Assembly (NCBI GenBank): GCA_031281225.1
Contig: JAITFQ010000020.1
Coordinates: forward strand, 1 to 51,991
DNA length: 51,991 nt
DNA from: Chitinispirillales bacterium
Lineage (GTDB): Bacteria > Fibrobacterota > Chitinivibrionia > Chitinivibrionales > Chitinispirillaceae
Direction: 5' to 3'
The translations under genes were made by a program, and so were the position numbers. Positions within the stretch are counted from its first letter, which is position 1. Each line of letters starts with the position of its first letter. Under the pieces are notes generated by a model, which saw only the letters and a list, made by a program, of their open reading frames with translations, searched no databases and was not told where the DNA came from. Of this stretch, positions 15,928-25,059 are shown in pieces.

Positions 15928-17010
15928 TTAATCTTCCGTATCTCCCCTCCCTACATCAACATCTACGCTAACACTCGTACTCATACTCACATCCGCGCTC
16001 GCTGGCGGGGTTGCCGGCGGGGTCTCCGGCGCCGTTGTTTGCACTACCTGCCTCTGCGCCTCCTCCCCGCTACGGACTATAAGCCGCTGGCCTACGCGGA
16101 GGGTTGTTCTCGGCGTGATGCCGTTCAGCCTGCAGAGGGCGTTTACGGTAGTCCCGTAGCGTCTCGCTATAGCGCCTAAATTATCGCCCCTACGCACTAC
16201 GTGAATGACTCTCTGTCTTTGCACGGTAAGATACTCGAAATTATCCCTTGTCAAGACCAGCGTGTCGTTTTTCAGGGTATAATTCTTAAAATCAATAATA
16301 TGTTCCGGGTTGAACGGCTCGCCAAAATACCTTATTTCAAAGTGCAGGTGCGCGCCGGTCGAACGACCGGTGTTGCCGCCAAGGCCCACCATCTCCCCCG
16401 CTTTGATCATTTGGTTGGGTTCGACCGTAACCCTGTGGAGGTGCCCGTACAGGGTTTCAAGGCCGTTGTGATGCCGCACGACCACCACATTGCCGTAACC
16501 GCGCCTGTCAAACTGAATCACCCTTACAATACCATCAAGCGCGTTATGCACCGTATCGCCGGTATTGAGTTTTACGTCGATACCATAGTGCCAAAGAAAC
16601 CTTCGCTGGCCGAACCGCGAGGTGACGAAGTTGTTAAACGGGTGGACGTAAAACTTGCTCTGGGCGGTATCAACCAGCGGAATCCTTATGGTATCTTCCG
16701 GCCCGAGAGTCCTGTAGTCGAAGCGCCCGGAGTTAATCCTCTCGTTGCTCCACGCGAAGAGCGTGTCTATCGCCATGAAGTTATCGCTGTCCAAATCGTC
16801 GAACAGCGAGCTGAAATCCTGCCCCAGCTCCTCGCGGTACTGGGATTCGGCGGCACTGTCTTCCAGGCTTATGCCAATGACGCAGTCCTCAAACGCGAGA
16901 GAGAAGTCGACATCGGGGATCGACGCTATGGCGACGAGCGCAAGCACGAACACGAAAATAGAGATTGTTGTTACCGAAAAACGGCGGACACTTTTTGATT
17001 TCAATTTCAT
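15928..17010 (-). CDS. M23 metallopeptidase with C-terminal LysM domain
   Basis: A peptidoglycan endopeptidase of about 360 residues anchored by one N-terminal membrane helix (VTTISIFVFVLALVAIASI, about 16-34). The M23/LytM domain (about 130-245) has intact zinc motifs: H-x-x-x-D in WHYGIDV and H-x-H in GAHLHFEIRYFG. A LysM module follows (about 265-312; VVRRGDNLGAIARRYGTTVN, then LRVGQRLIV), which would hold it on the wall. The tail (about 313-360) is rich in Pro, Thr, Val and Asp. I prefer the ATG at 17010 to the TTG at 17016 given by the track. It is transcribed from the promoter at 17082-17110, with three 7-bp repeats in the leader. A glycan-strand cross-link hydrolase role is inferred from the family. 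Confidence 0.88.
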   Translation of the reverse strand: MKLKSKSVRRFSVTTISIFVFVLALVAIASIPDVDFSLAFEDCVIGISLEDSAAESQYREELGQDFSSLFDDLDSDNFMAIDTLFAWSNERINSGRFDYRTLGPEDTIRIPLVDTAQSKFYVHPFNNFVTSRFGQRRFLWHYGIDVKLNTGDTVHNALDGIVRVIQFDRRGYGNVVVVRHHNGLETLYGHLHRVTVEPNQMIKAGEMVGLGGNTGRSTGAHLHFEIRYFGEPFNPEHIIDFKNYTLKNDTLVLTRDNFEYLTVQRQRVIHVVRRGDNLGAIARRYGTTVNALCRLNGITPRTTLRVGQRLIVRSGEEAQRQVVQTTAPETPPATPPASADVSMSTSVSVDVDVGRGDTED

Positions 17011-17036
17011 AAGCAAAAATCCAAACTATTGATTAA

Positions 17037-17057
17037 ACGGTTAACGGTTAGCGGTTA
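17037..17057. repeat. Three tandem 7-bp repeats in the M23/LysM leader
   Basis: ACGGTTA, ACGGTTA, GCGGTTA stand head to tail between the promoter and the start codon of the LysM peptidase. They are possibly a regulator site or a slippage-prone tract. Confidence 0.6.
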
Positions 17058-17081
17058 ATAAATAATATAGACTATTTCTTT

Positions 17082-17110
17082 ATTATATATTAATTGAACG
17101 AGCATATCAA
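17082..17110 (-). promoter_or_regulatory. Promoter of the M23/LysM gene
   Basis: On the minus strand TTGATA, a 17-bp spacer and a perfect TATAAT lie 72 nt upstream of the ATG at 17010. Confidence 0.65.
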
Positions 17111-17209
17111 TATAAAAATTATTTTCATTCAATTATTAATCCGCCGCCTGTTTTTTATTATATTTCGGTTTGGGGGCTTTCACCGTTTTTCAAAGGGTAG
17201 GTCAACTCC

Positions 17210-17557
17210 ATGAACAACTGTATTTTTTGCAGAATCGCCGCCGGGGAGATCCCCGCCGACAAGATTTATGAGGACGAAAACGCTTTTGTCATACGCGACA
17301 TCAACCCGCAGGCGCCGGTTCACTTGCTCGCGATACCCAAAAAGCACTATCCGGCGGTACACGACATCCCGCTGTCCGAAATGTCCACGGTGATGGGCGG
17401 GTTGACGAGCGCACTTTGCAAGGCGCTCGCCATCACCGGACTCGATAAAAACGGTTACAGGCTGGTGGCCAACTCCGGCGGCACCGCGGGACAGACCGTC
17501 CCTCACCTGCACATCCACGCCCTCGGCGGCCGCGATCTTACCTGGCCTCCGGGATAA
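17210..17557 (+). CDS. HIT-family purine nucleotide phosphoramidase (HinT-like)
   Basis: A cytoplasmic histidine-triad protein of 115 residues, the normal HinT length. It opens NCIFCRIAAGEIPADKIYED, with the paired Cys and the family's IPA segment. It carries HLLAIPKKHYPAV and ends with the histidine triad PHLHIHALGG. Members hydrolyse nucleoside phosphoramidates such as AMP-lysine. The gene faces ftsZ tail to tail with only 8 nt between stops and no visible terminator in the gap. A GGGTAGG tract before the ATG serves as Shine-Dalgarno. No clear promoter was found in the AT-rich upstream stretch. Confidence 0.93.
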   Translation: MNNCIFCRIAAGEIPADKIYEDENAFVIRDINPQAPVHLLAIPKKHYPAVHDIPLSEMSTVMGGLTSALCKALAITGLDKNGYRLVANSGGTAGQTVPHLHIHALGGRDLTWPPG

Positions 17558-17565
17558 GGCAGCGT

Positions 17566-18882
17566 TTACTGCTGCTGCTTCCTCAAAAACGTGGGTATTT
17601 CAATATCATCACAGCCGGCCCCAAAAGGCAAAGGCGGTACCTTGAACTGAATATCCCTATTGAGCCGCAAGCCCCTGACCTCATCGGTAAACGGGCTGAC
17701 CGCCGCGGCGGTCCCTACCGCGGCAAACGAAGCTACCTGCTGCTTGACAGATACGCCCTGCGCAGACACAGACGGGGCCGCCGCCTCCGACTCAATGTCT
17801 TCAAGCACCGCTCCTGTCAAATCAAATGACAACTGCTCGGCCTTGGCCTCACGGCCTGGAATCCCAACCTTGATTCCGCCGAAGCTCCGCCCCTCCTTCA
17901 ATTTTTCGATGGAATCATCGTTGAAGCCGGTAGCGATGACAGTAACTTTGATTTTGCCCTCCATTTCCGGTTCGATTACCATACCAGTAATGATATTCGT
18001 ATCAACCTTGTCCCCGACCATATTGAGAGCAGCCTGACCGACCTCGCCCACTTCGTACATCGTCAGGTCTGCGCCACCGGTAATGTTAATCAGGAGGCCA
18101 CGCGCACCGTTTATGGAGATGTCGTCGAGGAGCGGGCTGTGAATGGCGTCTTCGAACGCCGTTACAGCACGGTTGCTACTGTCGCTTTCAGAATAACCTG
18201 TCCCCATAAGCGCGTCGCCCATTCCCTTCATGATCGTCTTCACGTCCGCGAAGTCAACGCAGATAAGGCCCGACTTTGTGATTACGTCGGTAATCCCTTT
18301 TGTGCCTTGGCAAAGCACATCATCGGCGGTTTTGAACGCTTCAATCAGCGGCGTGTTTTTGTCTACGATAGAGAGCAGTTTTTGATTTGGGATTACGAGC
18401 ATTGTGTCAACATTTTTTCTCAGCTCTTCGATCCCCCGCTGCGCGTTTCTTTCGCGCACCCTGCCTTCAAAGAGGAACGGGCGCGTAACTATCGCCACTG
18501 TGAGTATGTCGAGTTCTCTAGCAATTTCGGCCACTACGGGCGCCGCGCCTGTTCCGGTTCCGCCGCCCATCCCCGCGGCTATGAACACCATATCGGCGCC
18601 TTTCAAAACTTCTCTTATCGTGTCCCTGTCCTCCTCCATCGCCTTACGGCCGATATCGGGATTCGCGCCCGCACCCAAACCGCCGGTCAGTTTTTTGCCG
18701 ATCTGTATACGTGTCCTGGCAAGGTTAAGATCCAGCGCCTTGTTGTCGGTGTTAACCGCAATAAATTCAACATTTTCGAGCTTTTCGCTAACCATACGGT
18801 TCACCGCGTTGCCGCCCCCGCCGCCAACACCGACAACCTTCAACTTCGCGACAGCATCAAAAGTTTCTTCCATAATGATCAT
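17566..18882 (-). CDS. ftsZ: Cell-division GTPase FtsZ
   Basis: The tubulin-like GTPase that forms the Z-ring. At 438 residues it is slightly longer than usual because of the C-terminal linker. Signatures are [14 protein letters not shown] near the N-terminus, the tubulin motif [20 protein letters not shown], the T7-loop region and, at the end, [11 protein letters not shown], the conserved tail that binds FtsA. The ATG at 18882 follows AAGGAGG by 5 nt; an in-frame ATG three codons later is too far from the SD. It is the last gene of the dcw cluster, 30 nt downstream of ftsA. Confidence 0.98.
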   Translation of the reverse strand: MIIMEETFDAVAKLKVVGVGGGGGNAVNRMVSEKLENVEFIAVNTDNKALDLNLARTRIQIGKKLTGGLGAGANPDIGRKAMEEDRDTIREVLKGADMVFIAAGMGGGTGTGAAPVVAEIARELDILTVAIVTRPFLFEGRVRERNAQRGIEELRKNVDTMLVIPNQKLLSIVDKNTPLIEAFKTADDVLCQGTKGITDVITKSGLICVDFADVKTIMKGMGDALMGTGYSESDSSNRAVTAFEDAIHSPLLDDISINGARGLLINITGGADLTMYEVGEVGQAALNMVGDKVDTNIITGMVIEPEMEGKIKVTVIATGFNDDSIEKLKEGRSFGGIKVGIPGREAKAEQLSFDLTGAVLEDIESEAAAPSVSAQGVSVKQQVASFAAVGTAAAVSPFTDEVRGLRLNRDIQFKVPPLPFGAGCDDIEIPTFLRKQQQ

Positions 18883-18912
18883 AACAGCCTCCTTAAAAAA
18901 GTATATTGGGTT

Positions 18913-20142
18913 TTATAGATATTTCTTAATCCACGTAACAATTTTTCCCAGTAATGAATCGCCCTTAACGCCGGGGCGGGGTTCGCTAACCTCCCTGCGT
19001 GACTCCGCCGCAAACATGCACAGGCCGATTCCAGTAGCGTGTATCGGAGATTTGACCGCTTCAGTAAGCCCGCTGAAACGCCCCGGAATGCCTATCTTCA
19101 CCGGCATCTGGAAAACTTCCTCCGCCTTTTCTCTAGCGCCTTCCATAAGCGCCCCGCCACCGGTGAGCACTACGCCGGCTCCGAGCATCTGCTGGTATCC
19201 GCTCTTCTTAATCTCCCGTAACGCAAGCGTCAGTATCTCCTCGACTCTAGGCTCGATAATTCCAACAAGCACTTCCCGCCCGACTTCACGGTCTTCATTC
19301 CCGCCAACTGCCGGAACCATGAAGCGTTCGTTTTCTCCCCTGAGCAAGGGCTGATAGGCGTTACCATACTTGCGTTTAACCTCTTCCGCTTTTTCCAAAG
19401 GGGTCCGCAGCCCTATCGCGATATCATTCGTCACATTTTTTCCGCCGACCCCCACGGCCGCAATGTAACGTATGTGTTCCTCGGTATAAACCGCGATATC
19501 GGTAGTCCCGCCGCCAATGTCAATCAATGCCACGCCGAGTTCTTTTTCATCTTTATTGAGCACCGCATTGCTCGACGCCAACGGTTCGAAAACCAGCTTG
19601 ATCAATCTCAGGCCGGCTTTTTCCACACAGGTTTTAATGTCCTGAATCACCGTGCTCTGGCCGGTAATTATGTGTACCTCGGCTTCGAGCTTTACCCCTC
19701 TCATCCCAAGCGGGTTGTCGGTTTTTTTCTGATCGTCGACACTATAACCCTGCGGGATAACGTGGAGCAGTTCGCAATCCGGCGGGAATTGCGTGGCCTT
19801 TGCCATGCCGATCGCCCTGTCGATATCTTCCTGCGTGATTTCAGGATTTTCACGCGCTATGGCAACGGGGCCGTTACCGTTTTTACCCCTGATATGGTCG
19901 CCGGCAATGCCCACCCAAACGGAATTGACATCCACGCCGGCCATGAGTTCCGCTTCCTCCACCGCTTTTTTTATAGAGTTCACCGTCCTGTCGATATTTA
20001 CCACGGTGCCCTTGCGCAGCCCGTCAGACGGGCTAACACCTACGCCTATAATTCTCAGCAGGTTGTTTTCGTCGGGTTCGGCAATAATACAGGCGACTTT
20101 TGTCGTGCCGATGTCAAGCCCTACAAACACCTCGTTTTCCAT
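18913..20142 (-). CDS. ftsA: Cell-division actin-like protein FtsA
   Basis: An actin-family ATPase that tethers FtsZ filaments to the membrane. It is 409 residues, a standard length. Key motifs are FVGLDIGTTKVACIIAEPD (phosphate 1), VALIDIGGGTTDIAVY (phosphate 2) and AGVVLTGGGALMEGA (adenosine). The last residues (LLGKIVTWIKKYL) form the amphipathic membrane-targeting helix. An AAGGAGG lies 7 nt before the ATG. It sits between ftsQ (56-nt gap) and ftsZ. The 56-nt gap is AT-rich and could hold a secondary promoter, but no good -35/-10 pair was seen. Confidence 0.97.
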   Translation of the reverse strand: MENEVFVGLDIGTTKVACIIAEPDENNLLRIIGVGVSPSDGLRKGTVVNIDRTVNSIKKAVEEAELMAGVDVNSVWVGIAGDHIRGKNGNGPVAIARENPEITQEDIDRAIGMAKATQFPPDCELLHVIPQGYSVDDQKKTDNPLGMRGVKLEAEVHIITGQSTVIQDIKTCVEKAGLRLIKLVFEPLASSNAVLNKDEKELGVALIDIGGGTTDIAVYTEEHIRYIAAVGVGGKNVTNDIAIGLRTPLEKAEEVKRKYGNAYQPLLRGENERFMVPAVGGNEDREVGREVLVGIIEPRVEEILTLALREIKKSGYQQMLGAGVVLTGGGALMEGAREKAEEVFQMPVKIGIPGRFSGLTEAVKSPIHATGIGLCMFAAESRREVSEPRPGVKGDSLLGKIVTWIKKYL

Positions 20143-20198
20143 TATTTACCTCCTTAACCTTAATATTTGCTAAAGTGCAATTTTTTACATATATGAAC

Positions 20199-21071
20199 TT
20201 ATTGCGTTGATGAAAATGCCAGACTGCGGTATCTCATGTCAACGCGTACAGGTTTTACGGGCCCCTCCAAAAGTCTCTCTCTGAGTTCTTTTATGTGAGG
20301 CAGCCTGTTCTCAATATCTTCATAACCGACTACATACTCCGCTTCCCCCGACTTGAAGAGCAGGTTAACCGCCGAATTGTCGCTGACATCGATTTGGGAA
20401 ATTTGCTGAAAAAAACTATTACCCAAAGTTCGTGACGTTTTTCTAATTGTATTAAAAATCTTCATGTCAACCGTATCTTGCAACGTCCGGTCGTCGATAA
20501 CCAAAAGCGGCAAGTCATAAAACTGTCCCGGCCTGACCGCGAAACGTATCCCTTTTTTGTCAACAAGAAAAATATTTCCGCAGTGAACAAGCGCCACCGG
20601 TTCCCGTTCGGTAATTTTAATTCGGGTTATTTTTTCCCGGCTTGCCCAGCACCTTGCCCTTTTAATGCCGATTTTCTCGATCTCCGGAATCGTCGCGGCC
20701 GCTCTTAAAATTTCGGCGCGGTCAAACGAAAGCGTATCGTACCGCAAGAGCGAATCGAGGGCGTTTTCAAGCAGCTTTTGAGTTTGCTTGCCACACTTTA
20801 CGATTCTGACGTTTGCGGAAAGTTTTTTGGTTGTTTTGGCTGTTTCAGCGGCTTTGGCCCAAACCGCGGGGCTGTATGTAAAAACAGCGAACCCCGCCGC
20901 CGCGACAATCGTAGCGGTGGCGACGACTTTTGATATTCTTCCGGCCAAACGCGCTATCGCGCCCGGCCTTTGAGCCCGCGCTTCTTCCATCCGCTTTCTA
21001 GTGTTCGCGCCAATTCTTCCCGGCATCGGTTTTTTGGCTGCCGGCTTTTTAGACATCGGTTTTTTAGACAT
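20199..21071 (-). CDS. ftsQ: Cell-division protein FtsQ
   Basis: A bitopic divisome scaffold protein with a POTRA domain, 290 residues. The ATG at 21071 shares one nucleotide with the murC TGA (TGATG) and follows a GGGG tract. The track start at 21113 reaches into murC and is not favoured. A very basic, repetitive cytoplasmic leader (MSKKPMSKKPAAKKP) comes first. A membrane helix follows (about 50-70; VVATATIVAAAGFAVFTYSP), then the POTRA region (about 90-160; IPEIEKIGIKRARCWA, KITEREPVALV) and a FtsQ beta-domain ending near VRVDMRYRSLAF. The lysine-rich leader is longer than in E. coli FtsQ. Confidence 0.93.
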   Translation of the reverse strand: MSKKPMSKKPAAKKPMPGRIGANTRKRMEEARAQRPGAIARLAGRISKVVATATIVAAAGFAVFTYSPAVWAKAAETAKTTKKLSANVRIVKCGKQTQKLLENALDSLLRYDTLSFDRAEILRAAATIPEIEKIGIKRARCWASREKITRIKITEREPVALVHCGNIFLVDKKGIRFAVRPGQFYDLPLLVIDDRTLQDTVDMKIFNTIRKTSRTLGNSFFQQISQIDVSDNSAVNLLFKSGEAEYVVGYEDIENRLPHIKELRERLLEGPVKPVRVDMRYRSLAFSSTQ

Positions 21072-22441
21072 CAGTTTTTTACCCCTTTTGCAAAATCTCC
21101 GGCGCTTTCCCAAATATCGCCGGCGCCCATGAATATTACCAAATCTCCAACGCTTACCATGCCGCGCAACTTCTCGGCGACGTCATTTCTATCGCGTACA
21201 TAAAACGCTTCCGCTTTACCGATCGCGTTTACACGCTCAACAATTTTACCAGCGTCCACACCCGGAATCGGCTCTTCCCGCGCCTTGTAAATATCCGTCA
21301 CAACGGCGACATCGGCAGCGCTCAATGAAACGGCGAATTGTTCCATAAAATCGCGCGTGCGCGTATACAGATGCGGCTGAAATACTGCCACCACCCGCTT
21401 ACACCCGCTGCCGCGGGCAGCTTCAAGCGCCGCGCTGATTTCACCGGGATGGTGCGCGTAATCATCCACAACCGTTACCCCGTCTACCGTACCGACGATT
21501 TCAAACCGCCTTTTTACACCCTGAAAATTCGCGAGGCTCAAAGCGATTTTTTCAAATTCCACGCCAGCTTCACACGCAACCGCAATCACCGCAAGCGTAT
21601 TTCTGACATTATGCAGCCCGGGAATCCCTATCGACACGCTTCCCAGCGTTTTTCCCTTTTGTAAAGCGTCAAATATCGTTCTGCCGGCCTCAAATTTTAT
21701 ATTGACCGCTCTGTAATCCGCCTTACCGTCTACCCCGTAAGTCACCACGCTTCTGCGTATTCTCGGCAAAACATCCAAAACACCCACGTCGTCAATACAC
21801 GCTACGACGGCTCCGTCAAAAGGCACCCTTTCCACAAACTCTATAAACGTATCCTTTATGTCGTCGATATCCCTGTAACAGTCGAGGTGATCCGCCTCAA
21901 TATTGGTTATCACCGCCATAGACGGATACATCGCCAAAAACGATCTGTCATACTCATCGGCTTCCGCGACAAGCATGTTGCCGCTCCCCACTATCGCGTG
22001 CGAACCGGCGCTTTTTATCATTCCGCCGACGAGAACGGTAGGCGAAAGATCCGCGTCTGTCAAGACAGCGCCGACAAGCGAAGTCGTGGTCGTTTTTCCA
22101 TGAGTCCCCGATATGCAGATTGTAAAATTTGAGCGCATAACATCGCCCAAAACCTCCGCCCGCCTCATCGCCGGGATACCGTTTTCGGCGGCATATTTCC
22201 GCTCGGGATTATTATCCGCTACCGCGCTTGAATAGACGAGCAAATCCGCCCCGGTTACCAAAGACGGTTCATGATTATACTGAATTTTTACGCCGATCGA
22301 TTCGAGCCGGCGCGTTGAGTCTGAAACAGTACGGTCGCTCCCCGTCACGCGGTGGCCGCGCGACAGGAGGACTTCGGCGAGAGGGCTCATCCCCGCTCCG
22401 CCAATGCCGACCATGTGGATATTTTTTGTAAACTGTTTCAT
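21071..22441 (-). CDS. murC: UDP-N-acetylmuramate-L-alanine ligase MurC
   Basis: The cytoplasmic ligase that adds the first stem-peptide residue. It is 456 residues, as is usual. The N-terminal Rossmann part begins KNIHMVGIGGAGMSPLAEVL. The P-loop is ISGTHGKTTTTSLVGAVL, the metal/UDP region is EADEYDRSF, and DDYAHHPGEISAALEAAR is the MurC-type C-terminal signature. Its ATG overlaps the ftsW stop in ATGA. In most dcw clusters murG stands between ftsW and murC; here the two genes overlap, so there is no room for it. Confidence 0.98.
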   Translation of the reverse strand: MKQFTKNIHMVGIGGAGMSPLAEVLLSRGHRVTGSDRTVSDSTRRLESIGVKIQYNHEPSLVTGADLLVYSSAVADNNPERKYAAENGIPAMRRAEVLGDVMRSNFTICISGTHGKTTTTSLVGAVLTDADLSPTVLVGGMIKSAGSHAIVGSGNMLVAEADEYDRSFLAMYPSMAVITNIEADHLDCYRDIDDIKDTFIEFVERVPFDGAVVACIDDVGVLDVLPRIRRSVVTYGVDGKADYRAVNIKFEAGRTIFDALQKGKTLGSVSIGIPGLHNVRNTLAVIAVACEAGVEFEKIALSLANFQGVKRRFEIVGTVDGVTVVDDYAHHPGEISAALEAARGSGCKRVVAVFQPHLYTRTRDFMEQFAVSLSAADVAVVTDIYKAREEPIPGVDAGKIVERVNAIGKAEAFYVRDRNDVAEKLRGMVSVGDLVIFMGAGDIWESAGDFAKGVKN

Positions 22442-23646
22442 GCTCTTACTTTCCGTTTTTTTCTGTTTGCCTCCGGAATCCGCCGCGTGTTTTCCGGTTT
22501 TATCTGACTGGATATGTTCAGTAAAATTCCCATGCTCGACATTGTGAACACCAAGCTCACCCCGCCATAACTTAAAAACGGCAGCGGTATGCCGGTCGTC
22601 GGAGCAAGGTTCGTAGCCACCGCGGAGTGGATTAGCGTATAAACCGCGATTACCATCGTAAACCCAAACGCCATAACCTGCCCCGTACGGTCGGGCGCGT
22701 TGAGCGAAATTTTGAAACCTTTGTAAACGATAAAAGCAAAAATCATAAAAACAGCCATCAGCCCGACAAACCCGAACTCTTCGCCCAAAATTGATAGAAT
22801 AAAATCAGTATGCGGCTCCGGCAGATAAAAATATTTCTGCTCCCCCTTGCCAAGTCCCGTGCCGAAAAGGCCGCCGCGCCCAAGCCCGACAAGCGACTGA
22901 AAAGCCTGATACCCATGCCTCCCGCTCTGCTCGCCCACACTCAAAAAACCCGCTATACGGTTCATTCTATAAGGCGCTATCAACACCAAAATAATACCTA
23001 CGGGAATTACCGAAGCGACCGTCGCCAGTATGTGAGTCTTTTTCGCGCCGGCCATATAAAGCATCGAAAAAGCGATGGCGAGGAGTATCATGGTAGTTGA
23101 ATAATCGGGTTCTAAAAGTACAAGCCCGCAAATAATCCCTATGCGCAGATAATGCGGAATGAGGGAGCGCCAGTTGCCGAAATCCGCGCCGGGCTCGCCG
23201 CACTTTTTCGCCAGCATCAGAATAAGCGCCATACGGGCGAAATCGGAGACCTGAAACCTCACGCCAAAAAGCGTCATCCACCGCTTCGCGCCCTTTACCG
23301 CGTGATCATCCGGCAAAAAGAGAACACTAATAAGCAGCATAATGGCAGCGATGTATATTACACCGCTCCACCTGCTCCAAAAACGGTAGTCGACATTGAT
23401 AAAAACCATAAAAGCGGCGAAAGCCAAAACCGCCCTTACCGCCTGACGGGAAAGAAAATAGTCCGCGCCGCCGAAATTCCTCTGAGCCACCGCAAAGGAG
23501 GAACTGTATACAAGGATAATGCCGAAACCGAGCAGCACGAGCACTGCTATGAACAGGCCCAAATCCATTTTGCCGCGCTCCGTTTTGCCGCTTTCCATTT
23601 TAATCCCTTTTATCGTCAAATCCGTCATGGCGTTTACCGTTGACAT
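22438..23646 (-). CDS. ftsW: SEDS peptidoglycan glycosyltransferase FtsW
   Basis: A polytopic septal glycan polymerase of 402 residues with about ten membrane helices. Family motifs include GFGIILVYSSSFAVA, GAKRWMTLFGVRFQVSDFAR, GLVLLEPDYSTTMILL, GLGRGGLFGTGLGKGEQKYF, HTDFILSILGEEFGF and GIPLPFLSYGG near the end. It works with FtsI. The start overlaps the murD stop by 13 nt; an in-frame ATG at codon 7 would remove that overlap. The basic cytoplasmic tail is short. Directly downstream is murC, not murG. Confidence 0.97.
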   Translation of the reverse strand: MSTVNAMTDLTIKGIKMESGKTERGKMDLGLFIAVLVLLGFGIILVYSSSFAVAQRNFGGADYFLSRQAVRAVLAFAAFMVFINVDYRFWSRWSGVIYIAAIMLLISVLFLPDDHAVKGAKRWMTLFGVRFQVSDFARMALILMLAKKCGEPGADFGNWRSLIPHYLRIGIICGLVLLEPDYSTTMILLAIAFSMLYMAGAKKTHILATVASVIPVGIILVLIAPYRMNRIAGFLSVGEQSGRHGYQAFQSLVGLGRGGLFGTGLGKGEQKYFYLPEPHTDFILSILGEEFGFVGLMAVFMIFAFIVYKGFKISLNAPDRTGQVMAFGFTMVIAVYTLIHSAVATNLAPTTGIPLPFLSYGGVSLVFTMSSMGILLNISSQIKPENTRRIPEANRKKRKVRA

Positions 23647-25055
23647 GCCAGCCCCCCCTCTCGCGAAGCGGCAAGCCCGGACACGGCTTCCCCAAACATA
23701 TCTCCTCTGTGCTCAAAATTGCGAAACATGTCAAAGCTCGAACAGCCGGGCGAGAAAATTATTTTTTCGCCGGCGGCGGCGTTCGCAAACGCGGTGTTGA
23801 CAGCGTCTTCAAGGGTAACGGATTTGTAAATGGGAACGATACCTTCCCATTGCCCGGCCATTCTTTCCGCCGCTTCGCCAATCAGCGTGACAGTTTTTAC
23901 TGTTTTTCGCACCGCACCGGTAATGGCGGAAAAATCACAGCCTTTATCTCTACCGCCGGCAATGAGATGTACATTGGAATCAAACGCCTGTACCGCGCAT
24001 TCTATCGATTCCGCCGTCGTCGACTTGCTGTCATTATAAAATGTTATCCCGTTAATTTCCGCGACATATTCCAGCCTGTGCCGCAATCCGGCGAACGCGC
24101 ATAACCCCTGGCCGATAAGATCGGGGCCGGCCCCGGCCGACAAGGCCACGGCGGCGGCGGCGCAGGCGTTTATATGATTATGCCTGCCGTTGATTTTCAT
24201 ACGGGTAACGTCATCAAGTATTACGCCCGACGACCCGTTAAATTGATAATGAATCGCGTTACCGTTAAGATATACGCAATCACCGCCCTCACAACGCTGT
24301 AAACCAAACATGACGACACGCGTCTTTGAAGCGAACTCTTTCGCCCACAAAAGCAGACGGGCGTCGTCGATATTCAAAACCAAAAAATCTTCCGGCGTCA
24401 GGTTTTCGGCAATGCGTTTTTTGGCGTTATAATACTCATCCTCATCAGCATAACGGTCAAGATGATTTTTCATCAGATTAATCACCGCCGCTACTTTTGG
24501 CTTGAATTGGTCAATCGTTTCAAGTTGGAAACTTGACACCTCGGCGATTACAATCGAACCGCTTGATAATGACGGGGTAACGCTTATCACCGGCGTTCCG
24601 ATATTCCCGACCAACGCGGCGTCAAAACCGGCGCTTCTCATTGCCGAGTATAGAAGGGAAACGGTAGTGCTTTTGCCAGACGATCCGGTGACGGCGACAA
24701 ACGGGGCTTTGGAGGCTCTGAATCCGAGTTCCATTTCCGACCATACGGGGATATTTTCTGCCGACGCTTTTTTCAGCACGTCGAGGTCGGAGCGCACGCC
24801 CGGCGACAGTACCACAAGATCACATTCCAAAATTTTATCGCTATGCCCGCCCGCCTCGCTTTCAACCATTTTGCCGGTCAAACCGTTTTCGCGCAGTATT
24901 TCATCCAACCGCTCGCGCGAACAGACGTCGCTAATAAAAACATCGCTCCCGCGCGAACAAAAATACGCGGCCGCGGCGGCACCGCTCTTGGCCGCGCCGA
25001 TGACGGCGACGCGGGCGGGCGCTTCGTTTGCGATATTTTTGAATTTCGTTTTCAC
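23634..25055 (-). CDS. murD: UDP-N-acetylmuramoyl-L-alanine-D-glutamate ligase MurD
   Basis: The cytoplasmic Mur ligase for D-Glu addition, 473 residues. It opens with a Rossmann region (RVAVIGAAKSGAAAAAYF), followed by SPGVRSDLDVLKKA, the P-loop VTGSSGKSTTVSLLYSAM, the MurD-like SSFQLETI and the C-terminal AGGRDKGCDFSAI and FSPGCSSFDMF. The track start at 25085 is a TTG inside murF. A GTG at 25055, four nt after the murF stop and preceded by GAGGA, is preferred. In standard dcw order mraY separates murF and murD; here the intergenic distance is about zero. Confidence 0.96.
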   Translation of the reverse strand: MKTKFKNIANEAPARVAVIGAAKSGAAAAAYFCSRGSDVFISDVCSRERLDEILRENGLTGKMVESEAGGHSDKILECDLVVLSPGVRSDLDVLKKASAENIPVWSEMELGFRASKAPFVAVTGSSGKSTTVSLLYSAMRSAGFDAALVGNIGTPVISVTPSLSSGSIVIAEVSSFQLETIDQFKPKVAAVINLMKNHLDRYADEDEYYNAKKRIAENLTPEDFLVLNIDDARLLLWAKEFASKTRVVMFGLQRCEGGDCVYLNGNAIHYQFNGSSGVILDDVTRMKINGRHNHINACAAAAVALSAGAGPDLIGQGLCAFAGLRHRLEYVAEINGITFYNDSKSTTAESIECAVQAFDSNVHLIAGGRDKGCDFSAITGAVRKTVKTVTLIGEAAERMAGQWEGIVPIYKSVTLEDAVNTAFANAAAGEKIIFSPGCSSFDMFRNFEHRGDMFGEAVSGLAASREGGLACQR

Positions 25056-25059
25056 TATA

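Noticed and set aside
17037-17057. Possible CRISPR-like repeat
   Set aside because: Repeats are 7 bp and directly adjacent without spacers; no other array-like pattern was seen in the window.
18139-20173. Plus-strand ORFs of 259, 316, 227 and 126 aa opposite ftsZ and ftsA
   Set aside because: They are mirror frames of two of the most conserved genes in the window.
25056-25059. Search for a small or fused mraY between murF and murD
   Set aside because: Only 4 nt separate the preferred murD start from the murF stop, and neither protein carries extra membrane helices.
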